From Atrina japonica (Eukaryota > Mollusca > Bivalvia > Pterioida > Pinnidae), in contig BROG01000079.1 in the NCBI GenBank assembly GCA_030159075.1, positions 134,501 to 198,500 on the forward strand: 64,000 nt of DNA. Reading direction: 5' to 3'. Positions 1 through 28,700 of the stretch are shown here, one piece after another. A program made the position numbers and the translations under genes. A model generated the notes under the pieces. The model was not told the DNA's origin. It saw nothing but the letters and a program-made list of their open reading frames with translations, and searched no databases. Position 1 is the stretch's first letter, and every line of letters begins with the position of its first letter.

Positions 1-1313
1 CATTTTCTATCATATTATACAAAAAAGACCCATTTTCCGAAAAATTTAACAGAAATTAAGAATAAATAAATAAATAATAAAACGTCATCGTTCAACACGG
101 AGCTCAAGCTACACAAAGTTACTTGAAGTCACACCTACCAGTTACATGGACATAGGTCCACAAACCTTCAGGACTCACATTTTCGTTAAAGTCAAAGTCA
201 GTTTCCGCCAAGTTTTACATTGACAAAAATTAAATAGGGCATTAACCCATACAATGTGTTGGATATCAAATCCCCCAAACCGACTATTAAGCTACATAAA
301 ACACAAATGGACAGAGTGTCACACCTAGCGGTTAAATGGACACAAATCCACAAACCTTTTTTTAATTTTCATATACAGACTATACATGTACATTAAATTC
401 GCCCTCAACTGATGAAGTCTTATTCGAGAGAAGCGATCGTCTTGAGCATTTGTTTTTGACTCCTGTTGGATAACTTTGGTATTGTTAATACTATTTGTCT
501 AATATCACCGGTACGTATAAATATTTCAAAATACGTTGGAAATATAGGCCCCAGCCTTTTTCTTGTAATTAAGGTAGATCTACAAATAGTTAAGTTTTTA
601 AAAAAGGTTAAAATAAAAATGTATACTTTGTTTGAGACATATATGTTAAATAGGCTAGATCTATACTGGACAAGGACCAGTGGTCAGCTAGGACCAGTAG
701 TCGGCTATGGTGTGATTTCGTGTTTAGTATCTACCACAACAATATTTATTTCCTTCGGTTTGAGAAAAATACCCTAAAACTGATGGTTGATGTAAAAAAA
801 ACCCACAAAAACGTGTTGTATAAAGGCGAAATAATACAACTGCCGACTACTGGTCCTAGCCGACCAGTATGCCTCTGGTTTGGTTGAGAACATTGATACG
901 ACACCAGTGTGTATTGTTATATATTATGCTAGATCTTGGTGGCGAATGTGTCAGCATTTTTCTCTGTCGTATCCGGTGAGATAATGCCGACTTGTCGGAC
1001 TATCGAACCGTCAGATTATCAAATCGTCACAGTCTACATAGGAATAAAGAGAAATTTCTACTTGATGTCAGTCCAGATAGCCCTAAGTAGGTTATAACTT
1101 AAACTATTATAAGACCATAATTCTGTCACAATCTCAGAGTTATTGTCATTTTTTTCTGTAAAATAGTTTTTACTATAAAAAAAAATCTTAATACCGACCC
1201 AATAGGCTATACCATGATATATTTAGCCTCAATACATCCATTTATAGCGGCAACAAAGAGGGTAGATCTAGATCTATTTTTCATTTTGATTTTTCAATAA
1301 CATTTCCCCGGGC
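1..1313. other. Gene-free 5' flank
   Basis: No coding region is supported here. Two diverged copies of a block of about 45 bp that reads roughly 'gtcacacct..gtta.atggacaca..tccacaaacc' lie at 127-170 and 317-361, so part of this stretch is an old duplication or dispersed repeat. An inverted repeat at 681-867 is listed separately. Confidence 0.6.
681..867. repeat. Inverted repeat with 25-bp arms (MITE-like remnant)
   Basis: Positions 681-705 and 843-867 are reverse complements with a single mismatch in 25 bases. The shared core is CTAGGACCAGTAGTCGGC. The spacer is about 137 bp and carries no gene. The structure suits a small palindromic transposon remnant, but I see no target-site duplication. 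Confidence 0.6.
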
Positions 1314-2440
1314 GTGTGTTTACTGCTAAATTTCCAGATCCTCGTCTATTCTGATTTCCCTGTAAATTGGAAGACTGCCTACGTTATTCCAATATATAAG
1401 AATGGCGATAAGTCTGACCCATCAAATTACAGACCTGTTTCTCTTTTAAGTTGCATATCAAAAGTTTTTGAAAGATGTGTTTTTAAGTATCTTTACAATT
1501 TCATTACTTCAAACAAACTTATTACCCATCTTATTATCCATCATCTGGATTTACCCCAAATGATTCTGCTGTTGATCAGTTGATTAACTTATACAATACA
1601 TTTTTGAAGGCCCTGGATGATGGTAAGAGGTTACATAGGCGTCGGAACCGGGGGGCTAGGGGGGGGGGGGCGGCTTAGCCCCCCCCCCCCACGTTTTTGC
1701 AAATATAGACATAGGACATAGACGTTTCTGGCGTGTGTATGTGTTTTAAGTTGGTTTAGCCCCCCCCCCCACTTTCAATTTGCTTCCGACGCTGATGGTT
1801 TATACCTGTTTTCTGTGACATCAGCAAGGCCTTCGACAGGGTGTGGCATAAGGGACTGCACTTCAAGCTAAGACGAATGGGAGTGGGAAGCTCTCTTTTG
1901 ATATGGGTTAATTACTTGACTGGTCGGATTCAGAGAGTTTCGCTGGATGGATGTTACTCAGATCATATGTCTATAAAGGCAGGGGTCCCACAGGGGTCAA
2001 TATTAGGACCTTTACATCAATGACGTAGTGGAAGAGATTGGCTCATTTATTAGATTATTTGCAGATGATACCTCTTTATATATAATAGTGGAAAATCCTA
2101 CTCTTGCCACTAATATTTTGAATTCAGATTTACATAAAATTCTGGTAAAAAAAAAATGGTTAGTGCAATTTAATCCCAACAAAACCAGAGAACTTATCTT
2201 AAGCCGTAAAAGAGAAACAACTACATATTATACTTTATTAATGGACAACACAGACATTCAGACGGTAACATCACACAAACATCTAAGCCTTACAGTCAAT
2301 ACAAAATGCACATGACAAGACCACATTTTAGATATTACAAGTAAAGCATGGAAAAGGACAAACCTTTGATCTTTAAAATTTCAACTAGACAGAAAGACCT
2401 TAGAAAAAATATACTTATATATGACACTGACTGACCAGCT
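1314..2440 (+). mobile_element. Broken LINE (non-LTR) reverse transcriptase fragment
   Basis: Three + strand segments encode consecutive pieces of a non-LTR reverse transcriptase. The first (about 1340-1625) has NYRPVSLL and SKVFERC. The second (1810-2010) has DISKAFDRVWHKGL and AGVPQGSILGP. The third (2014-2400) has the catalytic FADDTSLY and ends near AWKRTNL and LKFQLDRK. These are the standard fingers, palm and thumb motifs; the style is closest to the CR1/L2/jockey group, which is an inference. The copy is dead. A 164-bp element splits it after DDGKR, a short deletion joins GP directly to YINDV with loss of frame near 2011, and stops follow. Both the endonuclease end and the 3' end are missing. 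It lies about 330 bp upstream of the RECQL5 start on the same strand. Confidence 0.85.
1633..1796. mobile_element. Small G/C-tract insertion element with TSD GGTT
   Basis: A 164-bp insert interrupts the LINE open frame. It begins near GCGTCGGAACC and ends near GCTTCCGACGC, an imperfect terminal inverted repeat of about 11 bp. Inside are runs of 11-13 G or C, the pattern TTAGCCCCCC occurring twice. GGTT is present at 1629-1632 and again at 1797-1800. Removing the insert plus one GGTT restores the LINE reading across the junction, which defines the boundaries well. No coding capacity. Confidence 0.75.
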
Positions 2441-2772
2441 AGGATCTTAAGTCACCCATACATGTACATACAAATAGGCCCCTATATATATATAATTGCA
2501 ATGATATAAATATCATAATAACAACATTGTATATTGAAAGTAATTGCATTGTGCTCACACTAGTTTCTCTTTCATTTATCGCCATAAAAAAAAACCAAAA
2601 AGCCACCCCCCAAAAAAAACTAAGTGATAAAATTCTGTTTCTGCTGGTTGTTACTGTCGGCTACCTGACATTAGCGTTATCTAAAGCATATTGTTGACAT
2701 TGATCACGTTATTTCGTACTATTTCGTAAACTGTCTGCTACACGAAATCACATCACCAGGCAGTCTGAACGA
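2441..2772. promoter_or_regulatory. 5' flank of RECQL5 (promoter not resolved)
   Basis: This stretch lies between the LINE remnant and the RECQL5 start codon and should hold the promoter and 5' UTR if there is no further upstream exon. I see no convincing TATA box, initiator or CpG island. It is AT-rich with A-runs at 2586-2625. Confidence 0.3.
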
Positions 2773-19641
<16,869 letters not shown>

Positions 19642-20253
19642 TCCATGACTGCAGATCTGTGTCTTATTTTTATCAAATAATCTTCATTTTATTCCAAACA
19701 ATTTACCAGACACATTCTCATTATGGAGTTGATTAACGCTAACTATTTTGATAATATAATACTGCATTCTCTTGTTGATATAAAATGTTTCAACCTGTGT
19801 TAAATAATGGACCCTTCCTCACCTCAGTGATGGAGGTAATTACACTGATGATTTTAGGGGTTTAATGCTTTTCAGATATATGCTCCGCACAGTATTAAAG
19901 TTCGATCTACTCAACAGTCATTCAGTGCCAAAAAGAATACTCATGTGATGAATAAGCAACATTAGTTGTGTATGAATTTACAGCATCATGTAGTGTTTTT
20001 CTTAAAATAGCATGTTTTAATTAAATACTAGATTCTTTTAATTTTCTGTGAAATAGTCATTTTTGATGAGTGATTTTTTTCTTGTCAGTATGAAGATTTC
20101 ATTCTGCAATTGAGTCCTAAAATGTTTTAAGTGCCAGTAATAGAAAATTGTAGAACACCATTTTGACTAATTCTTCATTGCGTCAGAGTTAGTACTCAGT
20201 TCACAGATTCTGCTTTGTCCTTGGTTTGACTTATGGTATAGAGAAGACAATTT

Positions 20254-20265
20254 AAAAAAAAAAAA

Positions 20266-20321
<56 letters not shown>
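20254..20321 (+). repeat. Poly-A then (TA)n microsatellite
   Basis: About 16 A followed by roughly 25 TA units. Confidence 0.95.
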
Positions 20322-20323
<2 letters not shown>

Positions 20324-20391
20324 AATTTTTCAATTGAAGGGTTCTTCATGATATCAGTATTTTGTGAATTTTAATGTAAAATACTTTGATT

Positions 20392-20482
20392 TTAACCCAT
20401 CAACCCCTGAAAAACAATAGACACTTCCATAAATCAATGACATAGACCAGTCCAAATGCGTCTTTAGGGGTGAATGAGTTTA
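20392..20482 (+). mobile_element. TTAA-ended miniature element, copy D
   Basis: Starts TTAACCCATCAACCCCTG and ends AGGGGTGAATGAGTTTA (right TTAA decayed). The interior matches copy C and the reverse of copy A (ataaatcaatgacat, agaccagtcc, gtcttta). Confidence 0.8.
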
Positions 20483-21009
20483 TGGTGAAAATATTACATA
20501 TTTGACATACAGACAATAAACAAATTTTCTTCTCCCTTTGAAACCGAAATATTGCATTAAGTAAAATGAGTGAACACTGAAGTAGCTTTAATGTCCAGGG
20601 ACTCAAAACCTCTGCATTTTCAATATTTTGAAGCATCAGCCGAATCATAGTGTTGTTGTTTGCTTATAATGGGTATTACCCCAATGCAAGCTATGTCATT
20701 TTATATCATGTGCATAACATGTGTTTTGTCATTTATCACCAGTGGATACTACATTTTGGTGAAATCAAACTTGAATATGTAGGAAATATGACATTTATTT
20801 TGATAATTTTACAAGCATGTATGGCTTTGAATGTGAATTAATGTTACATGGTTGTAAAACTGACGTCAACTTTATCACACTGCTTTGATTATGGTGCATT
20901 TAGGGGTGTATGTACAAATTTAAAATTTTGTCTATGTTAAAGAGAAAGTCAAGTCCTAAAATAGACTTACTCTTATCCTTTAAATGGATGGAAAGTGTTT
21001 AGGTTGTGA

Positions 21010-21011
<2 letters not shown>

Positions 21012-21043
<32 letters not shown>
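21012..21043 (+). repeat. (CA)n microsatellite
   Basis: Sixteen or so CA units. Confidence 0.95.
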
Positions 21044-21044
<1 letters not shown>

Positions 21045-21544
21045 TCATATACATGTACATTTATGTTTCAAGGTGATGGGGTCGATTGTCAAGATCATAG
21101 GCACTTGAAAAGAGAGAAAATATTAGTTGCATAGCATCCACAGTAAATATTATCCAATCAATTGCTGTAATATAGATAAATTGGAGTAATACCAGTACTT
21201 TTTTTATGCCTTCAGACCGGAAGTAGTTACATTTTTTACTCTAGATGGTGACACTTAAAAAGTAGGTACAGATAAGAATGATTAGATTAAGATAGGCTTA
21301 ATGTTCGATAAAACATTTATAGAACATATTTATAATATGGAAATTAAAAAAGACACACTGGTACGTTAAATATGTATACACACTAATTTTAGTGCATGCA
21401 TTGTTGTACAAATAAGAATTGTGCAATTTGACAAAAAACATTGATTAGGTTAATATAACAGTTTGGTCTCAAAATATAACTTGATTAAAGTCTGGCAAGT
21501 AATTTTACATTACCTGGAAACACTGCGTTAGACATGATGAAGCA

Positions 21545-22775
21545 TATACCTTTTAGCTCACCGGGAAAAAGTCCGGAGAGCTAATGTCATACCCCTGGCG
21601 TTGTCGGTGGCGACGGCATCCATAGACAAAACTTTTACCTGGCCCCAATTTTTTTCAACTGCAAGGGACAAGGCTTTGATATTTCACATATAGAATCCTT
21701 ATGATCAGAGCTTTCATATGTGACCTTGACTTTTGACCTAGTGACCTTGACCTTGGACTTTGACCTACTTTAAAAAAACTTTAACCTGAGCTATATCTTT
21801 ACAACCATGAGGGATAGGGCTTTAATACTTCACACATATATTCCTTATAACTAGAGCTTTCATTTCGGACCTTGACTTTTGACATAGTGACCTTGACCTT
21901 GGACTTTGACCAACTTTTCAAAAACTATAAACGGAACTATACATTTACAACCATGATGGATAGGGTTAAGATATTTCACATATAGATTCATTATTACTAG
22001 AGCTTTCATTTGGGACTTTGACGCTTGACCTAGTGACATTGACCTTGGACTTTGACATACTTTTCAAAAACTTTAACCTTGGCTATATCTTTTCAACCAT
22101 GAGGGATAGGGCTTTGATATTTCACATATAGATTTCTTATGACCAGTGCTTCTATTTGGTACAAGACTTATGACCTAGTGACCTTGGACTTTGACCAACT
22201 TTTCAAAACCTATAAATGGAGCTATACCTTTACCACCATGAGGGATAGGACTTAGATATTTTACATATTGTTTCCTTATTACAAGAGCTTTCATTTGGGA
22301 CTTTGACGTTTGACCTAGTGACCTTGACCTTGGACTTTGACATACTTTTCAAAAACTTTAACCTTGGCTATATTGTTTAAACCATGAGAGATAGGGCTTT
22401 GATATTTCACATATAGATTTCTTATGACCAGAGCTTTCATTTGGTATCTTGACCTTTGACCTAGTGACCTTGACCTTTGAACTACTTTTCAAAATTTTAA
22501 CATTTGCTATATCTTTTAAACCATGAAGGATAGAGCTTTGATATTTCACATATATATTTCTTGTGACCAGAGCCTTCATTTGGCTCCTTTACTTTTTACC
22601 TAGTGAACTTGACCTTGGACTTTGACCTACTTTTCAAAATTTTTAACCTGAGCTGAAGGAATCAAAATTTTACTAGTCCTTTGACCTGAAAACCTGACAG
22701 CTGTGAGTCAAATATCTATTTTGAAAATTTACACCCATTTTGGGGAGCTTTGTTGTCTTCTGACAACTCTTGTTT
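21545..22775. repeat. Tandem array, unit about 145 bp, about seven units
   Basis: The array is bordered on the left by agctcaccgggaaaaagt and gagctaatgtcatacccc, and on the right by gttgtcttctgacaactctt. Each unit has gatatttcacatatag, cttatgaccagagctttcat, gacctagtgaccttgacctt and ggactttgacctacttttc. The densely repeated TGACCTTGA is the reverse complement of TCAAGGTCA, the extended nuclear-receptor half-site, but repetition of the unit is explanation enough. I believe similar arrays occur in other molluscs (memory only). Confidence 0.85.
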
Positions 22776-24002
22776 TCCTTGTCTTGGTTTGTTTTCATAC
22801 TGATTATCATATTTTATTCTAAAGTTTCATAAACCTATGTGTGGACTGTTGTCCATATAATTTTGCTTTCAACGACAAAAATAACTTTAAATTTGGTTGT
22901 CATTGTGCAGTGGTGCTAAAAGATTTTTTTCGTTGGATTATTGAAATTTTCAGTTCACATTGTTATAAGGTTGGTCTATTTGCTTTATAAAGTATTCAAG
23001 GCAGGTGGTGGAGAACTTCACATATGATTTAGCTGTGATAGTATTTGTTGGTGTTTAATCATAGATTTCTGCCTTTCCAATCTTTGATATTGTCATACAT
23101 GTTAAAAATGCAATGCTGAATTATCATTTGCAGTAGCATTCATTTTTATGAATATGATAAACTTCAATTTGATGATACAATCTTTAATATAACACACACA
23201 TGTGAGGTGCTAATAAATTGCTTGACAAAGGATGCTTACACAGATAGTATTTTTATGTTACTTTTATATAAGATTACATTTTATTTTACTCATATTTCAT
23301 GTTTTTGTCAATTATTGATGTAACATATATAAGGTCTCAAATCTCTACATTCAACTCTGATGAATTATTTCTTTTATGAATGCTAAAAAAACTCTGATAT
23401 CAAAATCACATTTAGTGCTTTCAGAGCAACACACAGAACAATTTCAATTTGTGCAAATTTTCTTTATACATGTTATAGCACGAAGATGGTTACTGTAAGT
23501 ATGTGATATTTTACTGTGAAATGTTTACCCAAATTGTGATGCAGTGCCATCTGTATGAGAACATGTAAGTAATCATTCAAGGTTCTTGTTTACAGAACTA
23601 TGTGCATATTGTAGAGGTGTTAACAAGTCAGCAGAGCTGGTCTGTTGTTTATTCTGTTTTTTTTTTAAATAAAGTTAGATAAAATAATTAAGCATTTGTT
23701 ATAATTTTGATCAATAAGTGCTCATGAATGTTTAGTTTTTATTTACACCAAAAGGTATTTTGGTAACATATCAGGAAAAACATATAGATAGATTCTGGAC
23801 TTGGTGATGATTTGGTATTTTGGGTATGGGGAACAAATTTGTTAAGTTTATGATTAATAGGTCAGTGTTTTTATTTTTTTAGAATGTACAAGGTTGACTT
23901 GGGCAGATGAAAAATCCTTTCAGTTCCTTGTCCAGTGTAATGTCGACTTTGATGCACCTTGTCAAGTTTTGTATGAAACCGTTGATTTTTTATAATAGTA
24001 GA
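22776..24002. other. Gene-free stretch
   Basis: AT-rich sequence with no exon-like segment, no repeat seen elsewhere in the window and no long open frame. An AATAAA lies at 23668-23673 without a gene attached to it. Confidence 0.5.
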
Positions 24003-24240
24003 TCAGCATATTAGAATACGACAGCTTACATATAACAACGGTCTCAACACGAAGAGTAATTGCGAATCCCAAACAGGAAGGACTCGGCGTCCCTTGTTAG
24101 CATGCCGTACCCGTCGCAAATGTTCCATGAAAACCTCCCAAGGTCGGTTAAAAGGTCGTGCTTGATAAGTACAGGTCATCAGTCGGCAAGGAAGTCACTA
24201 TATATGGTCTTCCCCCAGAATTCGTGAGAGGGAGACATCA
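24003..24240 (-). mobile_element. Penelope-type 3' end fragment
   Basis: On the minus strand it reads tggaacatttgcgacggg, then cggcatgctaac, ggacgc, ttgggattcgcaat and tgttgagacc. The same ordered motifs follow the Penelope-like reverse transcriptase at 48274-48380. It is a 5'-truncated copy with no coding part. Confidence 0.75.
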
Positions 24241-25422
24241 TATTGTTTAACAAGAAGCCAAATACATGTATGTTGTAATCAACAGTTTTATCTCTAGATA
24301 TCTAGCTTTAGATTGCCATTATTAGTGCCATACAAATGAAACCGGAAACTAAAGGGTTTGTCTGTTAGTCCGCTTATTAGTCCAGTCAATATAGCTCCAG
24401 TCCCATAACTAATTGCAACAAAAGGTTATATGCATGAATTGCTAGAATAAGTATATATAAACTTCACACAAAAAATTGGAGCAGTGGAAATGTGTTAATT
24501 TCTTAATCAAAATTAACAGATTTTCAATAAGATCTTAATCGCCTGTACAGCCCACCATACATAACCGGAAGTCCCAATTCGTTTGCTGTATATAGACTAA
24601 CAGCTAGTGACAAGGCTCTCAAAGTGATTTCTATACAAATTACTCTCTTCTTTGCCACTGATAGCAAAGGAAAAACATTAATTGAATTTTAAACTTCTGT
24701 TTGCTACATGTAGGTGTTATTTATCCGTTTATATAGCCTATATAAACATACGAGACCTCTTTCAGTAGAACTTTCTGAATGTCATCGAGTGATGGACGCC
24801 CATTAATGTCATATACGCCTAATGGTTTTCTGATACACTTTCGGATGCAGAATCGATTTAAATGAGTTTTAATGTTTCTTTGCCAGGTATTTTCAAATAA
24901 ATATTTCAATACACATTTAACACGATTCAATGAACAGTTAAATGATCCACAAAAATTATAATAAAGATAATAAACTTGATTACAAAATTCATTGTAAGAT
25001 ATAAGTATGAAATATTTCTTAGTTATCATCGTTTTAAGTTTATCACTTGTATTGTATGTGTTTTTCCTTTGGACCGGTTGTTACGTGTGAATTACATAGA
25101 AGTGACAGTACAGGTGCACTGTGTATGTAAATCATACATGTATTCCGTTACCCGTTTAAATTCAATTTTTACGTAATAAATGAGAAGGCATTTCATTTTA
25201 ATAAAATTTAATGTCCTCCAAAGGGAAGTATCAGTATGCAAAAAAACAGAAAAACACTCATATTTCACAAATTTTCGGCCACTTGGCCTTTATCAAGTGA
25301 AAGACGACATGTTAGTTACATTGTTTAGTTCCTTTGTGTACGCTTGATTTACATTATTTTCGTTTCTCTGACAATGATATTTTCAGTCGAATTTTATTTG
25401 TCATTCATATTTGTTTGAAACA
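24241..25422. other. Gene-free stretch
   Basis: A minus-strand open frame of 102 codons occurs at 24721-25029, but I recognise no family and see no splice or homology support, so I do not call it. Otherwise there is nothing to report. Confidence 0.4.
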
Positions 25423-25600
25423 GTTGACTGTGGACTCACGGCGGGTGTGACCGGTCGACAGGGTGTGCTTACTCCTTTATGGTACCTGATCCCACCTCTT
25501 GGTTTCCAGAGGTCCGTGTTTGTCCATTTTTACCGGATTTGTATCTATGTCCTGGATATTCTATTGATTTATACTTTGGTATCTGAAATTTTTTACATGT
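25423..25600 (+). mobile_element. Retroelement 3' tail fragment (ccgtgtttgtcc family)
   Basis: Contains cgggtgtgaccggtcgac, cttactcctt, cctgatcccacctcttgg, tttccagaggtccgtgtttg and ttatactttggtatctg. Copies of the second half occur at 40880, 48594 (inverted), 48693, 59962 and 61636. In bivalves such tails follow Penelope-type or RTE-type ORFs, as I recall. No coding region is attached here. Confidence 0.7.
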
Positions 25601-25711
25601 CATTTTTAGTTTTCAATCCAGTGTATAAAACATCTTACATATTCCATTGTCATCATAATTGTATAGTTAAAATACCCTAAAAGGATTTATAATTATTTTG
25701 TCCATGTCATC

Positions 25712-28700
25712 ATGGATCGAGATGTATGCCCTTTCTGTAACCTCTCCCTGACCACAAAAGAATTAGTTAAGATCACTTTGAAAGGTGTCAACAGCATCAA
25801 TGCCACATAAAAACTTAGAAATGACAGCATATCTGTCCAGGTCGGGCAGTATTTTCACAAAGACTGTCGATGGGACTACACAAATGCAAAGAATCTTCGT
25901 ACATCCATGAAATCGACAGCAGTCATCAGTCAGAGGGAGTTAAGATGTTAGAAATTTTCATTCCAAAAGCATTGTCTTTTCTGTGGTAAATATGCATCCC
26001 TTGATAGACAGGTTACTGGTGTATCCAAAGTTTCTACATTGGAGTTTCAGAAAACGGTTATAAAGGTATGTGAAAAGAGAAATGATTCCTGGGCACAAGA
26101 GATTGTTTTTAGAATCAAGAGCGTAAATGATCTCCCTGCAGCTGATGCGATCTAGGTAGGAACCCTCCACAGCAAGGTTAAGAAACGAAAAAGAAATCCA
26201 CAGGCAGACTTCCGAATCAAATATCAGAGGACGCATTCAAGGAGACAATGGCTTTCCTTACGTCTAATGAAGATATACAAATGACACTGCAGCATGTTAT
26301 CTTAAAGATGAATGAAGTATGTGGAGATAAAGCATACATCGTTACACACATGAAAAGAAAAATCAAGGAGCATTTCGGAGACGAAGTTATTACTTCAGAG
26401 ATAGAGGGAAAGACAAATGTTATCTCATTTAGGAAAACAGTATCCTCACTTCTAATGAATTTCCATTCAATGCAAGCATCTATGTTAGATCTGGAAGCAG
26501 AAAAAACGAGAAATAATTCGGACGGCAGCTGCTCTCATAAAGGAAGACATTAAAGCTATACCGTCAAATAGAGAGCACTATCCCCTGGTATCAACAATCC
26601 AGTCGTTTGACAACAATATGGAATTTGTACTTGATAGTCTTCGGCGTTTCCTCTGTAATATATTCAGCGGTTACCAAAGTAACTTAAAGATTTCCTCTAT
26701 AGGTTAGTGCATCATTCAAGAAGCCAGACAACGATCAATCCTAGCTCCATTACAAATTGGATTGGCGGGTCAGATGTATCATCATTTCGCTTCTAAATTC
26801 CCAATAGACACATTATATCAGCTTGGATTTGCATCTTCGTATTCAGAAGTACATCGATACGAGTCTTGTGCTACAGCATCCAGTTTGGAAGATGGTGGTT
26901 TTCTAGGGGACTACCGATTGATTTAATACGTAGCTGACAACGTAGACCATAATATAAGAACCCTGGACGGATATGGAAGTTTTCACGGAATGGGAATGCT
27001 TTCTGGAACAACACCACCATTAAACAGAGAAAAACTCATCCGGCGAGCAATAGTTCAAAATGATACATTGAAACACATATAAACCACTGATCTCATGTAT
27101 CACAGGTAATTGTCATCGTTGTCAAGTCAGCTAATATTTGAATCTTTAAAAGAGATAGATGTTGTGGACCCGACAAAACCAGTATCTCTGATAAACTCCC
27201 TCACCTTGCCCAAACTTAAAATGGGATGGTCCGCAATATGCCAAATGGTGGCTGATGGTGAATTTCCTGGTCAATCATCATTTGAATTTTTGCCCATGAC
27301 AGATCTTAACCCGTCAGATCCCACTTGTGTTTATTCGACCCACTCCATCATATGCAAAGAATCCAATAAATATGACGTAGATACTATCGTTATATTCGAC
27401 CAACCATTATATTGGAAGCCAATAAACATTGTACATTAAGAGGATGCAGGTAGTAAGTTAAAATCCATTGTAGTATATATTGGCGGATTCCATGCGGAGA
27501 TGAGCTACCTGGGAACGACTGGACATATCATGAGCGATTCCGGATTATCTGACGCTTTGGAGACGATATATGCAACCTCTTTGGAGGATATGGTGCAAAA
27601 TGAACGTATCCAAGACTTATTGAAAGCTGTTGATCTATACAAATTATCTTTGAAAGAATATAGAACATCCAGATTATGGTTGCAATACCTAGATATTGGT
27701 AGATTTGCTGAGGAAGTTTATCTCTGCAGAACGAACTGGCAACTAGAACCTTCATAAACAAAGTTTGATAGAAATGCTTCCCTACCTAGCAGCAACAGAA
27801 CACAATGTGTATCTGTAATCAGTGCACATCTATCTGCAGCTGATGCAAAATTTGCCACACACCCATCCAAGGGTGGAAAATGTTTTCCAGTCCGGTCATC
27901 ATGTCTTACGAAGAGGTTTTCGGTATTGGTCTGGCCTGTCACCCCACTTGGTCACAAAGAGACACAAAGAGCTCAATGGCTGCTATCAATGCCGCAATGT
28001 TCGCTCATCAACTTTGCTATCCCACGTTTAACATCAGTTAATCTTACCACAAGTGAGCAACACAAAGAACTTAGACACAATAGGAGTCGACAAGAATGAT
28101 ACCGATATTTTGACTTGCTTAGAATTATTAAAAGAAAGAAATTCCTTTCTCTGTGAAAAAGATCTCCGTAATATAGAAACTGGTGTGTGTAGAGATACTT
28201 CAGTAACAGCTGATCGTGCATTAAAAGTTGGTAAAACATAATTGATGATATGACCGGGAAAAAAAGTTTCTGAATATACCTTCAGGCGTAACAGACAAGT
28301 TACCACACTAGCATCAAGCAATGGGATGCAGTTGGGTGGAGATATCACGGTGAATCACCAACTTCTTTTTCAAAGATTTGTAGCTGCTGCAAACGGCGAA
28401 GTTCAAAATCTTGCAGATATCTTTCAATATGAACTTACCAGTTCTCAATCCTCCATGTTTGATAATTCCGGATTGATGACACTGGCAAATAGACAAATAG
28501 ACAAATAGTCTCTGGCAGATTTCCTATGGAAATTTGGGGACTGTGCTTTTGCTAGTGAGGAAAAGCGAAATTCTGGATACATCCTAGTTTGGGGTTCACT
28601 TTTGCACCGTATTCCTTGGAAGAGAGGTGAAACATTTCTCCAGATATGTAGAAATTATGTTAAATATATTTTGTCCAAATACACCAATCCTATTCTTGTA

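Larger units (their letters stand above)
19642..21540. other. RECQL5 3' flank, gene-free
   Basis: Presumed 3' UTR and downstream DNA. It holds an A-run plus (TA)n at 20254-20321, a miniature element at 20392-20482 and a (CA)n at 21012-21043. I see no exon-like sequence and no single convincing polyadenylation signal. Confidence 0.6.

Noticed and set aside
24721..25029. 102-codon minus-strand open frame
   Set aside because: No recognisable family, AT-rich composition like the surroundings, and no splice or expression support.
27822..28031. Separate small genes within 25.7-29.7 kb
   Set aside because: Each open frame is a consecutive piece of one ancestral protein split by frameshifts, so they are not independent genes.
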